A stretch of DNA of 64,000 nt from an uncultured Collinsella sp. (GTDB taxonomy: Bacteria > Actinomycetota > Coriobacteriia > Coriobacteriales > Coriobacteriaceae), in NCBI GenBank assembly GCA_900540855.1, contig UQHK01000007.1, positions 1-64,000 of the forward strand, written 5' to 3'. Every line of letters begins with the position of its first letter. Within the stretch, counting starts at the first letter, position 1. Made by a program: the position numbers and the translations under genes. Below the pieces are notes generated by a model, which saw only the letters and a program-made list of their open reading frames with translations, made no database searches and was not told where the DNA came from. This document shows, piece after piece, positions 18,023-25,858 of the stretch.

Positions 18023-18198
18023 TAAATAGCGTAACCAACGCTCTGACCTGCGCGTTTACCGAAATAAGCTGGCATTAAGAAAATTGAGCACCTATATTGG
18101 TCTTGTCGAAAAGACAGCAAGTCCAAACGGCAGGGGATGCTCCGGAGGCCTCCGCAAACGGTGTCTTGCGCACGCAACTCTATGAAAAGAGGGAAGCA

Positions 18199-19671
18199 AT
18201 GAAGATCGTAGGCGTTGCCGCCTGTACCGTGGGTATCGCCCACACGTATATGGCCCAGAAGGCGATTCAAGATGAATGCGCCGCCCGTGGCATCGAGTGC
18301 AAGGTCGAGGCTCAGGGTGGCCTGGGTATCGAGAATGAGCTCACGCAGGAAGACGTGGACTCCGCCGACCTGGTCCTGGAGTCCGTCGACGTGGGTGTCG
18401 AGAACGAGGACCGTTTTGAGCAGAAGATGGCCGAGGGCAAGTTCCTCAAGGTCGGTACCTCGGATGTAATCGCCGATCCGGTGAAGATCATTGACCAGGC
18501 CGTTGAGATCATCAAAGCGACGGGTGGCGCCGTTGACGCGCCCAAGGCCGAGGCCAAGGCAGAGAAGAAGGCCGTCTCCGCTGCCCCGCAGGCCCCGACA
18601 CCGGCGTCCAAGCAGTCCATCTTTGCCGATCCTGGCAAGACGCTGCTCAATGCATTCAATACCGGTGTTTCCTATTTTATCCCCATCGTCGTTATCGGTG
18701 GCGTGTTCCTCGCCTTCTCGTTGGCATCCGGTACTGCCGGTGCTAGCGGTATGGAGGTCACCAACCCGTTGATGGTGAGTCTTAACACTATCGGCATGGC
18801 CGGCATCTCTATGATGATTCCGGTGCTTGCGGCATACATCGCCTACTCGATGGCCGGTAAGCCCGCACTTGCCCCCGGCTTCGTCCTGGGCTACTTGGTT
18901 AACAACGCCGTCGTCACCCCGAGCGGCAACAGCGTTTCGACCGGCTTCTTGGGCGCCATGATCATGGCTGTCATCTGCGGTTACTTTGTCCGCTGGATGA
19001 AGACCTGGAAGGTCAACAACACCATCCAGACCATCATGCCCATTCTGATCATCCCGATTCTGACCTCGCTCGTCCTGGGCATGGCTTACATCTACATCTT
19101 GGCCACGCCGCTTGGCTTTGTGATGGATTGGCTCACCAGCGTGCTCGGCAGCCTGCAGGGCGGCTCCGCCGTCGTCCTGGGCTTGGTCATTGGCGTTATG
19201 ACCGCTTTCGATATGGGTGGCCCCATCAACAAGACCGCTTCAACCTTTACCATGGCCATCATGGCCTCCGGCATCTACGGCCCCAACGGTATGTTCCGCG
19301 TCGCCGTCGCCATTCCCCCGATTGCTTGCGGCCTCGCTGCGCTCATCGCCAAGAACAAGTTCGATGACGCTGACCGTCAGATGGGCATCTCTGCGCTGTT
19401 CATGGGCTGCATCGGTATTACCGAGGGCGCTATTCCCTTCGCGGTCAAGGATCTTGGCCACACCCTGCCCGGCATTTGCATCGGCTCTGCCGTGGGCGCG
19501 GCGCTTGCCGCCTTCCAGGGCATCGACTGCTATGTTCCGCATGGTGGCTTTATTGTCGCCCTGGCCACCAACAACGTCGCGCTGTTCTGCCTGGACATCG
19601 TGATTGGCTCCTTGGTCGCCGCTGCAATCCTGATTGCCATGAAGCCCACGCTCGATAAGCAGGCCAAGTAA
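18199..19671 (+). CDS. PTS fructose-family transporter, EIIBC component
   Basis: Imports and phosphorylates a ketose-like sugar. An EIIB-Fru domain (about residues 1-105) carries the phosphocysteine C9 in ACTVGIAHTYMAQ, where the family usually has CPTGIAHT. An Ala/Lys/Glu linker (about 112-135) joins it to an EIIC-Fru membrane domain with about eight to nine helices (about 145-490) containing FDMGGPINKTA. The length is 490 residues. The ATG at 18199 follows AGAGGGAAG. EIIA is a separate gene at the end of the operon (23739-24191). The sugar is not known; the downstream enzymes suggest a hexulose. Confidence 0.88.
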   Translation: MKIVGVAACTVGIAHTYMAQKAIQDECAARGIECKVEAQGGLGIENELTQEDVDSADLVLESVDVGVENEDRFEQKMAEGKFLKVGTSDVIADPVKIIDQAVEIIKATGGAVDAPKAEAKAEKKAVSAAPQAPTPASKQSIFADPGKTLLNAFNTGVSYFIPIVVIGGVFLAFSLASGTAGASGMEVTNPLMVSLNTIGMAGISMMIPVLAAYIAYSMAGKPALAPGFVLGYLVNNAVVTPSGNSVSTGFLGAMIMAVICGYFVRWMKTWKVNNTIQTIMPILIIPILTSLVLGMAYIYILATPLGFVMDWLTSVLGSLQGGSAVVLGLVIGVMTAFDMGGPINKTASTFTMAIMASGIYGPNGMFRVAVAIPPIACGLAALIAKNKFDDADRQMGISALFMGCIGITEGAIPFAVKDLGHTLPGICIGSAVGAALAAFQGIDCYVPHGGFIVALATNNVALFCLDIVIGSLVAAAILIAMKPTLDKQAK

Positions 19672-19686
19672 ACCTTTAAGGACTCC

Positions 19687-19773
19687 GGTTGTGCGGAGGG
19701 ATGGATTTGACTCCGCACAACCGCCCCTACACAACAAAATCCATCCGCACTGATAGGGCCCACATCTGGGTCC
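19687..19773 (+). promoter_or_regulatory. Competing hairpins between EIIBC and the GatZ-like gene
   Basis: GGTTGTGCGGA (19687-19697) pairs with TCCGCACAACC (19712-19722). The overlapping segment GGATGGATTT (19699-19708) pairs instead with AAATCCATCC (19737-19746), and the second CCGCAC at 19745-19750 can also replace the first. The two folds share strands and look mutually exclusive. A third hairpin GGGCCCA/TGGGTCCC follows (19755-19773). It could be an attenuator or an RNA-stability element. Confidence 0.5.
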
Positions 19774-19815
19774 CAGGGAACTTTTGTCAAAAATCCTCTG
19801 GAGAAGGAGAACAAA

Positions 19816-21084
19816 ATGTCCAACCTCACCATCCGCCAGGCCGTTCAGGGCATGCTCAAGCTGCAGGACAGCGGCGATCACGCAACCATGGTCGGCATTG
19901 GTCCCATGAGCCCCAACCTGATTCAGGCCGTGTTCGAGCTTGCCAAGGACGAGGATTTCCCGCCCATGTTTATCGCTAGCCGCAACCAGGTCGATATGGA
20001 CGAGATGGGCGCCGGCTACGTCAACGGTTGGGACCAGACGCGCTTTGCCGCCGACATTAAGAAGGTTGCCGACGAGGTGGGTTATACCGGTCCGTACTAC
20101 CTGTGCCGCGATCACGGCGGTCCGTGGCAGCGCGACGAGGAGCGTAACGCCCACCTGCCCGAGGACGAGGCCATGGAGCTCGCCCGCAAGTCCTTTGTCG
20201 CCGACATGGAGGCAGGCTTTGACCTGCTGATGGTCGACCCCACCAAGGACCCCTATCAGATCGGCAAGGTTATTCCGCTCGACGTGGTGCTTCGCCGCAC
20301 GATCGATCTTATCGACTATCTTGAGCAGTACCGTCGTGAGCATAACCTGCCCGAGGTTGCCTATGAGGTCGGTACCGAGGAGACCAATGGCGGCCTGACC
20401 TCCACCGACAAGTACGAGGAGTTCATTTCTCAGCTGCAGCCCGAGCTCGAGAAGCGCGGCTGCCCCATGCCCACCTTTATCGTCGGCCAGACCGGTACGC
20501 TCACCCGTTGGACCGAGCAGGTCGGTCATTACAACTTTAAGAATGCCCGCGAGCTCGCCGACATGGCCAAGCGCTACGGCGTGGGCCTGAAGGAGCACAA
20601 CGCCGACTACCTGGACGACGCGACGCTGCTCGAGCACATCCCGGCACACGTGACCGCTTCCAATGTCGCCCCTCAGTACGGCACCGAGGAGACCCGCGCT
20701 TACCTCAAGCTCTGCGCTACCGAGCAGATTCTGGTCGACAACGGCCTGTGCGACGATCCCTCCAATCTGTATCACACGCTGCTGGTCAAGGCCATCAAGA
20801 CCGAGCGCTGGCGCAAGTGGATGACCGGCGACGATGTCAACCTGCAGGTTGACGACATTCTGGCCGACGACGAGCTCAGCCTGAAGATTCTGGATGTCTC
20901 CGGCCACTACGCGTTCAACGATCCCGAGGTCAAGGAGCAGGTCGAGAAGCTCTATCGCAACCTCGCTGCCCAGGACATTGACGGCAAGCGCTTTGTGATC
21001 GAGCACATCAAGCGCCCGATCAAGCAGTACGTCGTCGGTCTTAACCTCAAGGGCGTCACGAGCCGCATCGAGAAGGCTCTCTAA
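19816..21084 (+). CDS. GatZ/KbaZ-family protein (tagatose-bisphosphate aldolase accessory subunit or tagatose-6-phosphate 4-epimerase)
   Basis: A 422-residue protein of the GatZ/KbaZ family. Members are described either as the non-catalytic subunit of class II D-tagatose-1,6-bisphosphate aldolase or, in several characterised homologues, as metal-dependent 4-epimerases linking D-tagatose and D-fructose (or their 6-phosphates). Visible motifs include TMVGIGPMSPN, SRNQVDMDEMG, CRDHGGPWQRDE and YEVGTEETNGGL. No catalytic GatY/KbaY aldolase is nearby, which favours the epimerase reading in this operon. The ATG at 19816 has GGAGAAGGAG upstream. Downstream lie a hairpin and a partial terminator before the transaldolase gene. 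Confidence 0.85.
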   Translation: MSNLTIRQAVQGMLKLQDSGDHATMVGIGPMSPNLIQAVFELAKDEDFPPMFIASRNQVDMDEMGAGYVNGWDQTRFAADIKKVADEVGYTGPYYLCRDHGGPWQRDEERNAHLPEDEAMELARKSFVADMEAGFDLLMVDPTKDPYQIGKVIPLDVVLRRTIDLIDYLEQYRREHNLPEVAYEVGTEETNGGLTSTDKYEEFISQLQPELEKRGCPMPTFIVGQTGTLTRWTEQVGHYNFKNARELADMAKRYGVGLKEHNADYLDDATLLEHIPAHVTASNVAPQYGTEETRAYLKLCATEQILVDNGLCDDPSNLYHTLLVKAIKTERWRKWMTGDDVNLQVDDILADDELSLKILDVSGHYAFNDPEVKEQVEKLYRNLAAQDIDGKRFVIEHIKRPIKQYVVGLNLKGVTSRIEKAL

Positions 21085-21103
21085 GTAGCTTTTCCTACAC
21101 GAC

Positions 21104-21177
21104 GCCGGGCCTGGGGCATGTCCCAGCTGCAGGCCCGGCACATAGGACAAAAGGACATCCCCTTTGTCCTATTTTTT
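21104..21177 (+). terminator. Intra-operon hairpin and terminator-like element
   Basis: GCCGGGCCTG / CAGGCCCGGC (21104-21113 and 21130-21139) is followed by ATAGGACAAAAGG / CCTTTGTCCTAT (21142-21154 and 21161-21172) and a T run. It lies between the GatZ-like and transaldolase genes, so it may reduce expression of the downstream half of the operon. Confidence 0.6.
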
Positions 21178-21209
21178 GAGTTTTGGATTCCTTAGAAGGA
21201 GTTTGCACC

Positions 21210-21893
21210 ATGAAGTTCTTTATCGATACCGCCAACCTTGACGAGATCGCCGAGGCCAAGAGCTGGGGCTGCCTTGCCGGCGTCACCACCAACCCGTCCC
21301 TGTACGCCAAGACCGGCGGCAAGCTCGCCGACTTTGAGCCCCATATGCTCAAGATTGCCGAGCTCTGCGAGGGCCTGCCCGTGTCTGCTGAGTCCACCGC
21401 GACCACTGCCGAGGGCATGATCGAGGAGGGCAAGCGTCTTGCCGCCCTGGCTCCCAACATCGTGGTCAAGCTTCCCGTGTGCGAGGCCGGCCTCGCCGCC
21501 TGCCGCGCCCTGGCCGATGCGGGCGTGCGCGTCAACATGACGCTTGTTTTCTCGCCGACGCAGGCCCTCATGGCCGCCAACGCCGGTGCCCGCTACATCA
21601 GCCCGTTTGTCGGCCGCTTTGACGACATCGCCGAGGACGGCATCTCGCAGCTCGACAATGTCGTGACATGCATCAAGAACTATGACTGGACCGGCAAGAA
21701 CGTCGACGACACCGTCGAGATCATCACCGCTTCGGTCCGCACGCCCAACCACGTGACCCAGGCGGCTCTTCTTGGTGCCGACATCGCGACCGTGCCCATG
21801 GCCGCTCTCAAGAAGTGCCTGCATCACCCGCTGACCGACCAGGGCCTCGCCTCTTTTGAGGCTGACTGGCAGAAGGTCGTCGCTCAGGCTTAA
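21210..21893 (+). CDS. Small transaldolase / fructose-6-phosphate aldolase (TalC/FSA family)
   Basis: A class I aldolase of the short transaldolase family, 227 residues. The N-terminus MKFFIDTANLDEI, the motif GVTTNPSLYAK and the Schiff-base lysine K87 in IVVKLPV are diagnostic. Family members are either true transaldolases (exchange of dihydroxyacetone between F6P and E4P) or aldolases that split F6P. Sequence alone does not separate these well. The ATG at 21210 follows AGAAGGAG. The split transketolase directly after it supports a transaldolase-transketolase partnership. Confidence 0.9.
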   Translation: MKFFIDTANLDEIAEAKSWGCLAGVTTNPSLYAKTGGKLADFEPHMLKIAELCEGLPVSAESTATTAEGMIEEGKRLAALAPNIVVKLPVCEAGLAACRALADAGVRVNMTLVFSPTQALMAANAGARYISPFVGRFDDIAEDGISQLDNVVTCIKNYDWTGKNVDDTVEIITASVRTPNHVTQAALLGADIATVPMAALKKCLHHPLTDQGLASFEADWQKVVAQA

Positions 21894-21957
21894 CGATCGG
21901 GTTGCCCTCGGCATCGCGCCATCCGGTGCCGGGGTTGTTCTCAAGAGAGGAATTCGT

Positions 21958-22788
21958 ATGACCAACCAGGAGCTGGCGAAGGTCGCCAATGAGGTCAGGA
22001 AGGGTGTCGTGACTGCGGTTCACGCGGCCAAGTCGGGACATCCGGGTGGATCGCTCGGTGCAGCCGACATCATGACGTATCTGTACTTTGAGGAAATGAA
22101 TATCGATCCTGCCGACCCTCACAAGGCCGATCGCGACCGCTTTGTGCTCTCCAAGGGTCACGCGGCGCCGGGCCTGTATTCGGTGTTGGCAAATCGCGGC
22201 TATTTTCCCGTCGAAGAGCTCGAGACGCTCCGCCATATTGGCAGCCGACTGCAGGGCCATCCCAACATGAACGATACCCCAGGCATCGATATGTCCACCG
22301 GCTCGCTCGGTCAGGGCATCTCTGCTGCAGTTGGAATGGCGCTTGCCGCTAAGCACTGGGGCGACAGCTACCGTGTCTACACGTTGCTGGGCGACGGTGA
22401 GTGCGAGGAAGGCCAGGTGTGGGAGGCGGCTATGTTTGCCGGCAACCATGCGCTCGACAATCTTGTTGCCGTCGTCGACCACAACGGCTTGCAGATTGAC
22501 GGCACGATCGATGAAGTCAACTCGGCCATGCCGCTTGCCGACAAGTTCCGCGCCTTTAAGTGGCATGTGATAGAGCTAGCCGATGGCAACGACATGGCGC
22601 AGATTGAGGCGGCTTTCGCCGAAGCTCGCGAGGTGACCGGCGCGCCCGTCGCTATCATCGCCGAGACGGTGAAGGGCAAAGGCGTCTCCTTTATGGAGAA
22701 CCAGGTTGGCTGGCATGGCAAGGCGCCCAATGACGAGCAGTTTGAGCAGGCCATGGCCGAGCTCGCGGCAGCAGGAGAGGAGCTCTAA
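21958..22788 (+). CDS. Transketolase, N-terminal (TPP-binding) subunit
   Basis: The N-terminal half of a split transketolase, 276 residues. It carries the thiamine-diphosphate features: HAAKSGHPGGSLGAADI near the start, LSKGHAAPGLYS, GSLGQGIS, and the metal motif GDGECEEGQVWEA with the later DHNGLQIDG. The split form replaces the single 660-residue enzyme and moves two-carbon units between ketose and aldose phosphates. The ATG at 21958 follows AGAGAGGA. Its TAA overlaps the ATG of the C-terminal subunit (TAATG), so the two are made in equal amounts. Confidence 0.95.
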   Translation: MTNQELAKVANEVRKGVVTAVHAAKSGHPGGSLGAADIMTYLYFEEMNIDPADPHKADRDRFVLSKGHAAPGLYSVLANRGYFPVEELETLRHIGSRLQGHPNMNDTPGIDMSTGSLGQGISAAVGMALAAKHWGDSYRVYTLLGDGECEEGQVWEAAMFAGNHALDNLVAVVDHNGLQIDGTIDEVNSAMPLADKFRAFKWHVIELADGNDMAQIEAAFAEAREVTGAPVAIIAETVKGKGVSFMENQVGWHGKAPNDEQFEQAMAELAAAGEEL

Positions 22789-23726
22789 TGGCAGAGGTCA
22801 AAAAAGTCGCCACGCGCGTAAGCTACGGCGAGGCGCTCGTCGAGCTGGGCAATGAGCACGATGACTTTGTAGTGCTCGATGCCGACCTGGCTGCCGCTAC
22901 GCAGACGGGTAAGTTTAAGACTGCCCATCCTGAGCGCTTTTACGATGCCGGCATCGCCGAGAGCAACCTGATGGGTCTTGCCGCCGGCATCGCGACCACG
23001 GGCCGCGTTGCTTTTGCGAGCACCTTTGCGATGTTTGCCGCCGGTCGCGCCTACGAGCAGGTCCGCAATTCCATTGGCTACCCGCACCTCAACGTCAAGA
23101 TTGGCGCCACCCATGCCGGCATTTCGGTGGGCGAGGACGGCGCCACGCACCAGTGCTGCGAGGATATCGCACTCATGCGTACGATTCCGGGTATGACGGT
23201 GGTCGTTCCCGCCGACGATGTCGAGGCCCGCGCCTGTGTGCGCGCCGCCTATGAGTTTGAGGGGCCGGTCTACATGCGCTTCGGCCGCCTGGCAACACCG
23301 GTCATCAACGATCACGAGGGCTACGAGTTCAAGATCGGCCGCGGTGTTGTTGTGCGGGAGGGCTCTGATGTCACGATCGTCGCGTGCGGTCTCATGGTCG
23401 CTGAGGCACTCGCTGCTGCCGAGGCGCTCGCTGCCGACGGCATCGATGCTGAGGTCATCAACATGCATACGATCAAACCGCTCGATGAGCGTTTGGTGGT
23501 TGCCAGCGCCAAGAAGACCGGTCGCGTGGTCACCGCCGAGGAGCATTCGATTATCGGTGGTCTTGGCGAGGCCGTTGCCTCGGTGCTCGCGGAGCAGCAT
23601 CCAGTGCCGATGCGTCGCGTCGGAGTGCGCGATGTGTACGGCGAGTCCGGCCCTGCGGTCGATTTGCTGCATAAGTACGGTTTGGACGCCGACGGCATCG
23701 AAGCTGCGGTCAGGTCCGTGTTGTAA
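22788..23726 (+). CDS. Transketolase, C-terminal subunit
   Basis: The partner of the preceding gene, 312 residues. It contains the pyrimidine-binding domain (DADLAAATQT, then FYDAGIAESNLMGLAAGIA with the catalytic-type Glu) and the transketolase C-terminal domain ending DLLHKYGLDADGI. The start codon is inside the stop of the N-terminal subunit gene. With the transaldolase it interconverts F6P, G3P, E4P, Xu5P and S7P. Confidence 0.95.
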   Translation: MAEVKKVATRVSYGEALVELGNEHDDFVVLDADLAAATQTGKFKTAHPERFYDAGIAESNLMGLAAGIATTGRVAFASTFAMFAAGRAYEQVRNSIGYPHLNVKIGATHAGISVGEDGATHQCCEDIALMRTIPGMTVVVPADDVEARACVRAAYEFEGPVYMRFGRLATPVINDHEGYEFKIGRGVVVREGSDVTIVACGLMVAEALAAAEALAADGIDAEVINMHTIKPLDERLVVASAKKTGRVVTAEEHSIIGGLGEAVASVLAEQHPVPMRRVGVRDVYGESGPAVDLLHKYGLDADGIEAAVRSVL

Positions 23727-23738
23727 GGAAGGCTTTCC

Positions 23739-24191
23739 ATGGGGTTTGTATCTGCCAACCAAGTGACGATTGGCTACGCCGCCGCCTCGCGCGAGGACGC
23801 GCTGCATTATCTGTCCGAGCAGGCTGTTGAGCTTGGTTTTGCCGATGACGCGTCTGCTGTAGAGGCGGCTTTCATTGCTCGCGAAAACGAGGCCGAGACT
23901 GGCCTCGTCGCCGGTTTTGCCGTTCCGCATGCCAAGAGCGATGCGATCCATACGCCGGGCGTGGCCGTGCTCAAGCTGTCCGAGCCTGTTGAGTGGCCGA
24001 GCTTTGATGGCGTGCCCGTCGATGTGGCGCTCGCGCTGTACGTGCCCGCCGGTGAAGCGGGAACCACGCACCTGCGTCTGCTCTCCAAGGCTGCCGTGAT
24101 GCTGATGGATGCTGGCTTCCGTGACAGGGTGCGCGAAAGCACCGATCCTGTCGAGATTGCCGAGCTCATCAACGCCGGGCTCGAGGGCTAG
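23739..24191 (+). CDS. PTS fructose-family EIIA component
   Basis: A 150-residue EIIA-Fru (PTS EIIA type 2) protein. The phosphohistidine is H64 in GFAVPHAKS. The protein takes phosphate from HPr and passes it to the EIIB cysteine of the EIIBC encoded at the head of the operon. The ATG at 23739 has AAGGAAGG upstream, 12 bp after the transketolase stop. Its position as the last gene, six kilobases from EIIBC, ties the whole cluster together as one transport-and-catabolism unit. Confidence 0.92.
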   Translation: MGFVSANQVTIGYAAASREDALHYLSEQAVELGFADDASAVEAAFIARENEAETGLVAGFAVPHAKSDAIHTPGVAVLKLSEPVEWPSFDGVPVDVALALYVPAGEAGTTHLRLLSKAAVMLMDAGFRDRVRESTDPVEIAELINAGLEG

Positions 24192-24233
24192 AACGGGCTC
24201 TCCGTTCCATTAATCGATCCTTCTCCAAGGAAA

Positions 24234-24264
24234 AGGGCCGCGACGCTATAGGCGTCGCGGCCCT
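24234..24264 (+). terminator. Terminator-like hairpin ending the sugar operon
   Basis: A 13-bp stem AGGGCCGCGACGC / GCGTCGCGGCCCT with loop TATAG. The 3' T run is poor (GTCTGCGTTT), so termination may be partial. Confidence 0.65.
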
Positions 24265-24274
24265 GTCTGCGTTT

Positions 24275-24320
24275 CCCCAGATAAAACCTGCCAAAATAAA
24301 CCTGTCCCTTTTTGGTAGGT
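24275..24320 (+). repeat. 46-bp hairpin repeat, copy 1
   Basis: CCCCAGATAAAACCTGCC leads into AAAATAAACCTGTCCC and TTTTTGGTAGGT. ACCTGCCAAAA pairs with the distal TTTTGGTAGGT (one mismatch). The same 46 bp recurs at 24748-24793, 29444-29489 (inverted) and 31625-31670. Immediately after this copy TTTCACCGCAACTT resembles an arm of the 48121 repeat. Confidence 0.9.
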
Positions 24321-24388
24321 AAAACGGGAGCCGTTTCACCGCAACTTAGGGTGCGGTTGGGATGTGTACGCTTTAATGAGCGGCGCCC

Positions 24389-24673
24389 ATGGTTAGAGAG
24401 ATTACGCTCGTCTCTCTAAATGTCTCTCTAATGGGAAGCTCGGTTAGAGAGATGGCCTTAGGCTATCTAGCAGTGAATTCGATACATCTCTCTAAATGTC
24501 TCTCTAAACAAGGTGCTTATCTCTCTAAAGTTAGAGAGATAAGCACCTTGTTTAGAGAGACGGAATGCCAGTTTTCGTCCGTCCGTTACCATCTGCCAAA
24601 AATGGCGGATAAAGGACTCATTGAAGTAATGGGTTCATCGACGAGCCGCAACCGCCGCTATCGGAAGAGGTAG
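24389..24673 (+). pseudogene. Probable C-terminal remnant of an AlbA_2/RecG-like DNA-binding protein
   Basis: A 94-codon frame. Its second half (FSSVRYHLPKMADKGLIEVMGS) reads like the winged-helix tail of AlbA_2-domain ATP-binding proteins. Its first half has VSLNVSL and LSKCLSK repeats, like the KVS-type linkers of those proteins. Nothing resembling the N-terminal domains is present, no clear ribosome site precedes it, and the frame is threaded through CTCTCTAA palindromes. It is bounded by two direct copies of the 46-bp repeat. A decayed fragment is likelier than a functional small gene. Confidence 0.4.
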
Positions 24674-24727
24674 ATGTGGCTGAGTCGCCTCTCTAGTGTC
24701 TCTCAAAGATAGATGGATGCTAGAGAG
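24391..24727. repeat. Cluster of TTAGAGAG/CTCTCTAA octamers with a 31-bp-arm palindrome
   Basis: About ten copies of the octamer (some with one change) lie in both orientations, near 24392, 24412, 24425, 24443, 24488, 24500, 24521, 24531, 24552, 24690 and 24720. The segments 24498-24528 and 24531-24561 are perfect reverse complements separated by AG. The motif overlaps the putative remnant reading frame. Confidence 0.85.
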
Positions 24728-24747
24728 ACGGTTGCCCCGCGATATTT

Positions 24748-24793
24748 CCCCAGATAAAACCTGCCAAAATAAACCTGTCCCTTTTTGGTAGGT
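24748..24793 (+). repeat. 46-bp hairpin repeat, copy 2
   Basis: It is identical to copy 1 across the 46 bp and in the same orientation, 473 bp downstream. The pair forms direct repeats around the octamer cluster and remnant. It ends 14 bp before the larE stop. Confidence 0.9.
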
Positions 24794-24806
24794 TAAACGG
24801 CGTAAC

Positions 24807-25685
24807 TTAAAGGTTCATGTTGCCGTGGATGTAGGGGGTGACCTCGGGGGAGATATGGCCGCAGCCCAGCTCGCGCAGCGTGGACTCGATGGCGGCGGGC
24901 AGCGGGGTCTTGCCTTCGGCGTCGACGGCGGCACCGCTGAGGGCGGCGATCTTGGCGACGTCTGCCGGCGCGGCCTCGATATGCATGCAGCCGCCGACGA
25001 GGCGTGCGCGGACCTGGTCCAGGCCAAGGTCGTGTAGGTAGTCCTCACAGGTGCGGATTACATCGACCTTCTCGCGCGTGAGCTCCTCGCCCGTGGGGAC
25101 TCGCGTGGCCAGGCAGGCTCCTGCCGGCAGGTTCCAGACGGGATAGCCCCAGGCGCGTAGCAGCTCGCGCTCCTCGTCCTTGGTAAAGCCGACCTCCATA
25201 AGCGGCGAGCGCACGCCGAGCTCCTGGGCGGCGCGCATGCCGGGGCGGTAGTCGCCGCGGTCGCTTGCGTTGCTGCCGTCGATGACGGTGGGAAAGCCCA
25301 GCGACTTGGCGTGGTTGACGATGGCGGTAAAGCCGGCGCGCTTGCAGTGGTAACAGCGGTCGGCGTCGTTGCAGGCTACCTGGGGGAGCTGCAGCTGATC
25401 GACCGAGAGGTTGAGCACGGGGAGCTTGAAATGCGGCCCCTCATCGGCCTGCCCGTCAACCGCCCGCTCAAACGAAGCCTGCTCGGGCGTGCCGATGAGC
25501 GGCGTGGTGAGGTGAACGAGAAGCGTGCTGGCGGGCATGATGCGGGCGCAGACTGCGGCCAAAAAGCTGCTGTCGACGCCACCGGAAAAGCCGATGGCGA
25601 CGCGTCCGTATGCCAAAAGCAGCTGCTCGAGCGCTGTGAGTTTGTCCTGAAGCCCCTCTGCAGGTGCGGTGGTGTCTGAAAGCAT
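24807..25685 (-). CDS. larE: LarE-family ATP-dependent sulfur transferase
   Basis: A PP-loop enzyme of the LarE family. LarE provides sulfur for the nickel-pincer cofactor of lactate racemase and related enzymes, in sacrificial or cluster-dependent forms. The SGGVDS loop is at residues 34-39. The Cys-containing blocks ADRCYHCKRAGF and PAGACLATRVPTGE follow; the latter cysteine is in the region of the sacrificial residue of characterised LarE. The length is 292 residues. The ATG at 25685 has AAGGAT upstream. LarB, LarC and a racemase are not in the window, so the client enzyme is elsewhere or unknown. Confidence 0.85.
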   Translation of the reverse strand: MLSDTTAPAEGLQDKLTALEQLLLAYGRVAIGFSGGVDSSFLAAVCARIMPASTLLVHLTTPLIGTPEQASFERAVDGQADEGPHFKLPVLNLSVDQLQLPQVACNDADRCYHCKRAGFTAIVNHAKSLGFPTVIDGSNASDRGDYRPGMRAAQELGVRSPLMEVGFTKDEERELLRAWGYPVWNLPAGACLATRVPTGEELTREKVDVIRTCEDYLHDLGLDQVRARLVGGCMHIEAAPADVAKIAALSGAAVDAEGKTPLPAAIESTLRELGCGHISPEVTPYIHGNMNL

Positions 25686-25858
25686 GAATCGATCCTTGCC
25701 GTTGAGTACTCGGTCGAAAACTATAATCCTACCGAGCCGCTTGTCATAAGACTTCTATCTATGTAACGAAAGTGCAATATGCTATATACGTTATATACAA
25801 GTTTACAGGTGCGGTAAAGTTGCGGGAGTACAGCAGCGCGAAGCGATGGGGGACCGAT

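Noticed and set aside
16773..24191. Sulfoquinovose or sulfofructose pathway, because of the transaldolase and split transketolase
   Set aside because: Import is by a PTS, there is no sulfoquinovosidase or sulfo-sugar isomerase, and the GatZ-like protein points to ordinary hexulose phosphates.
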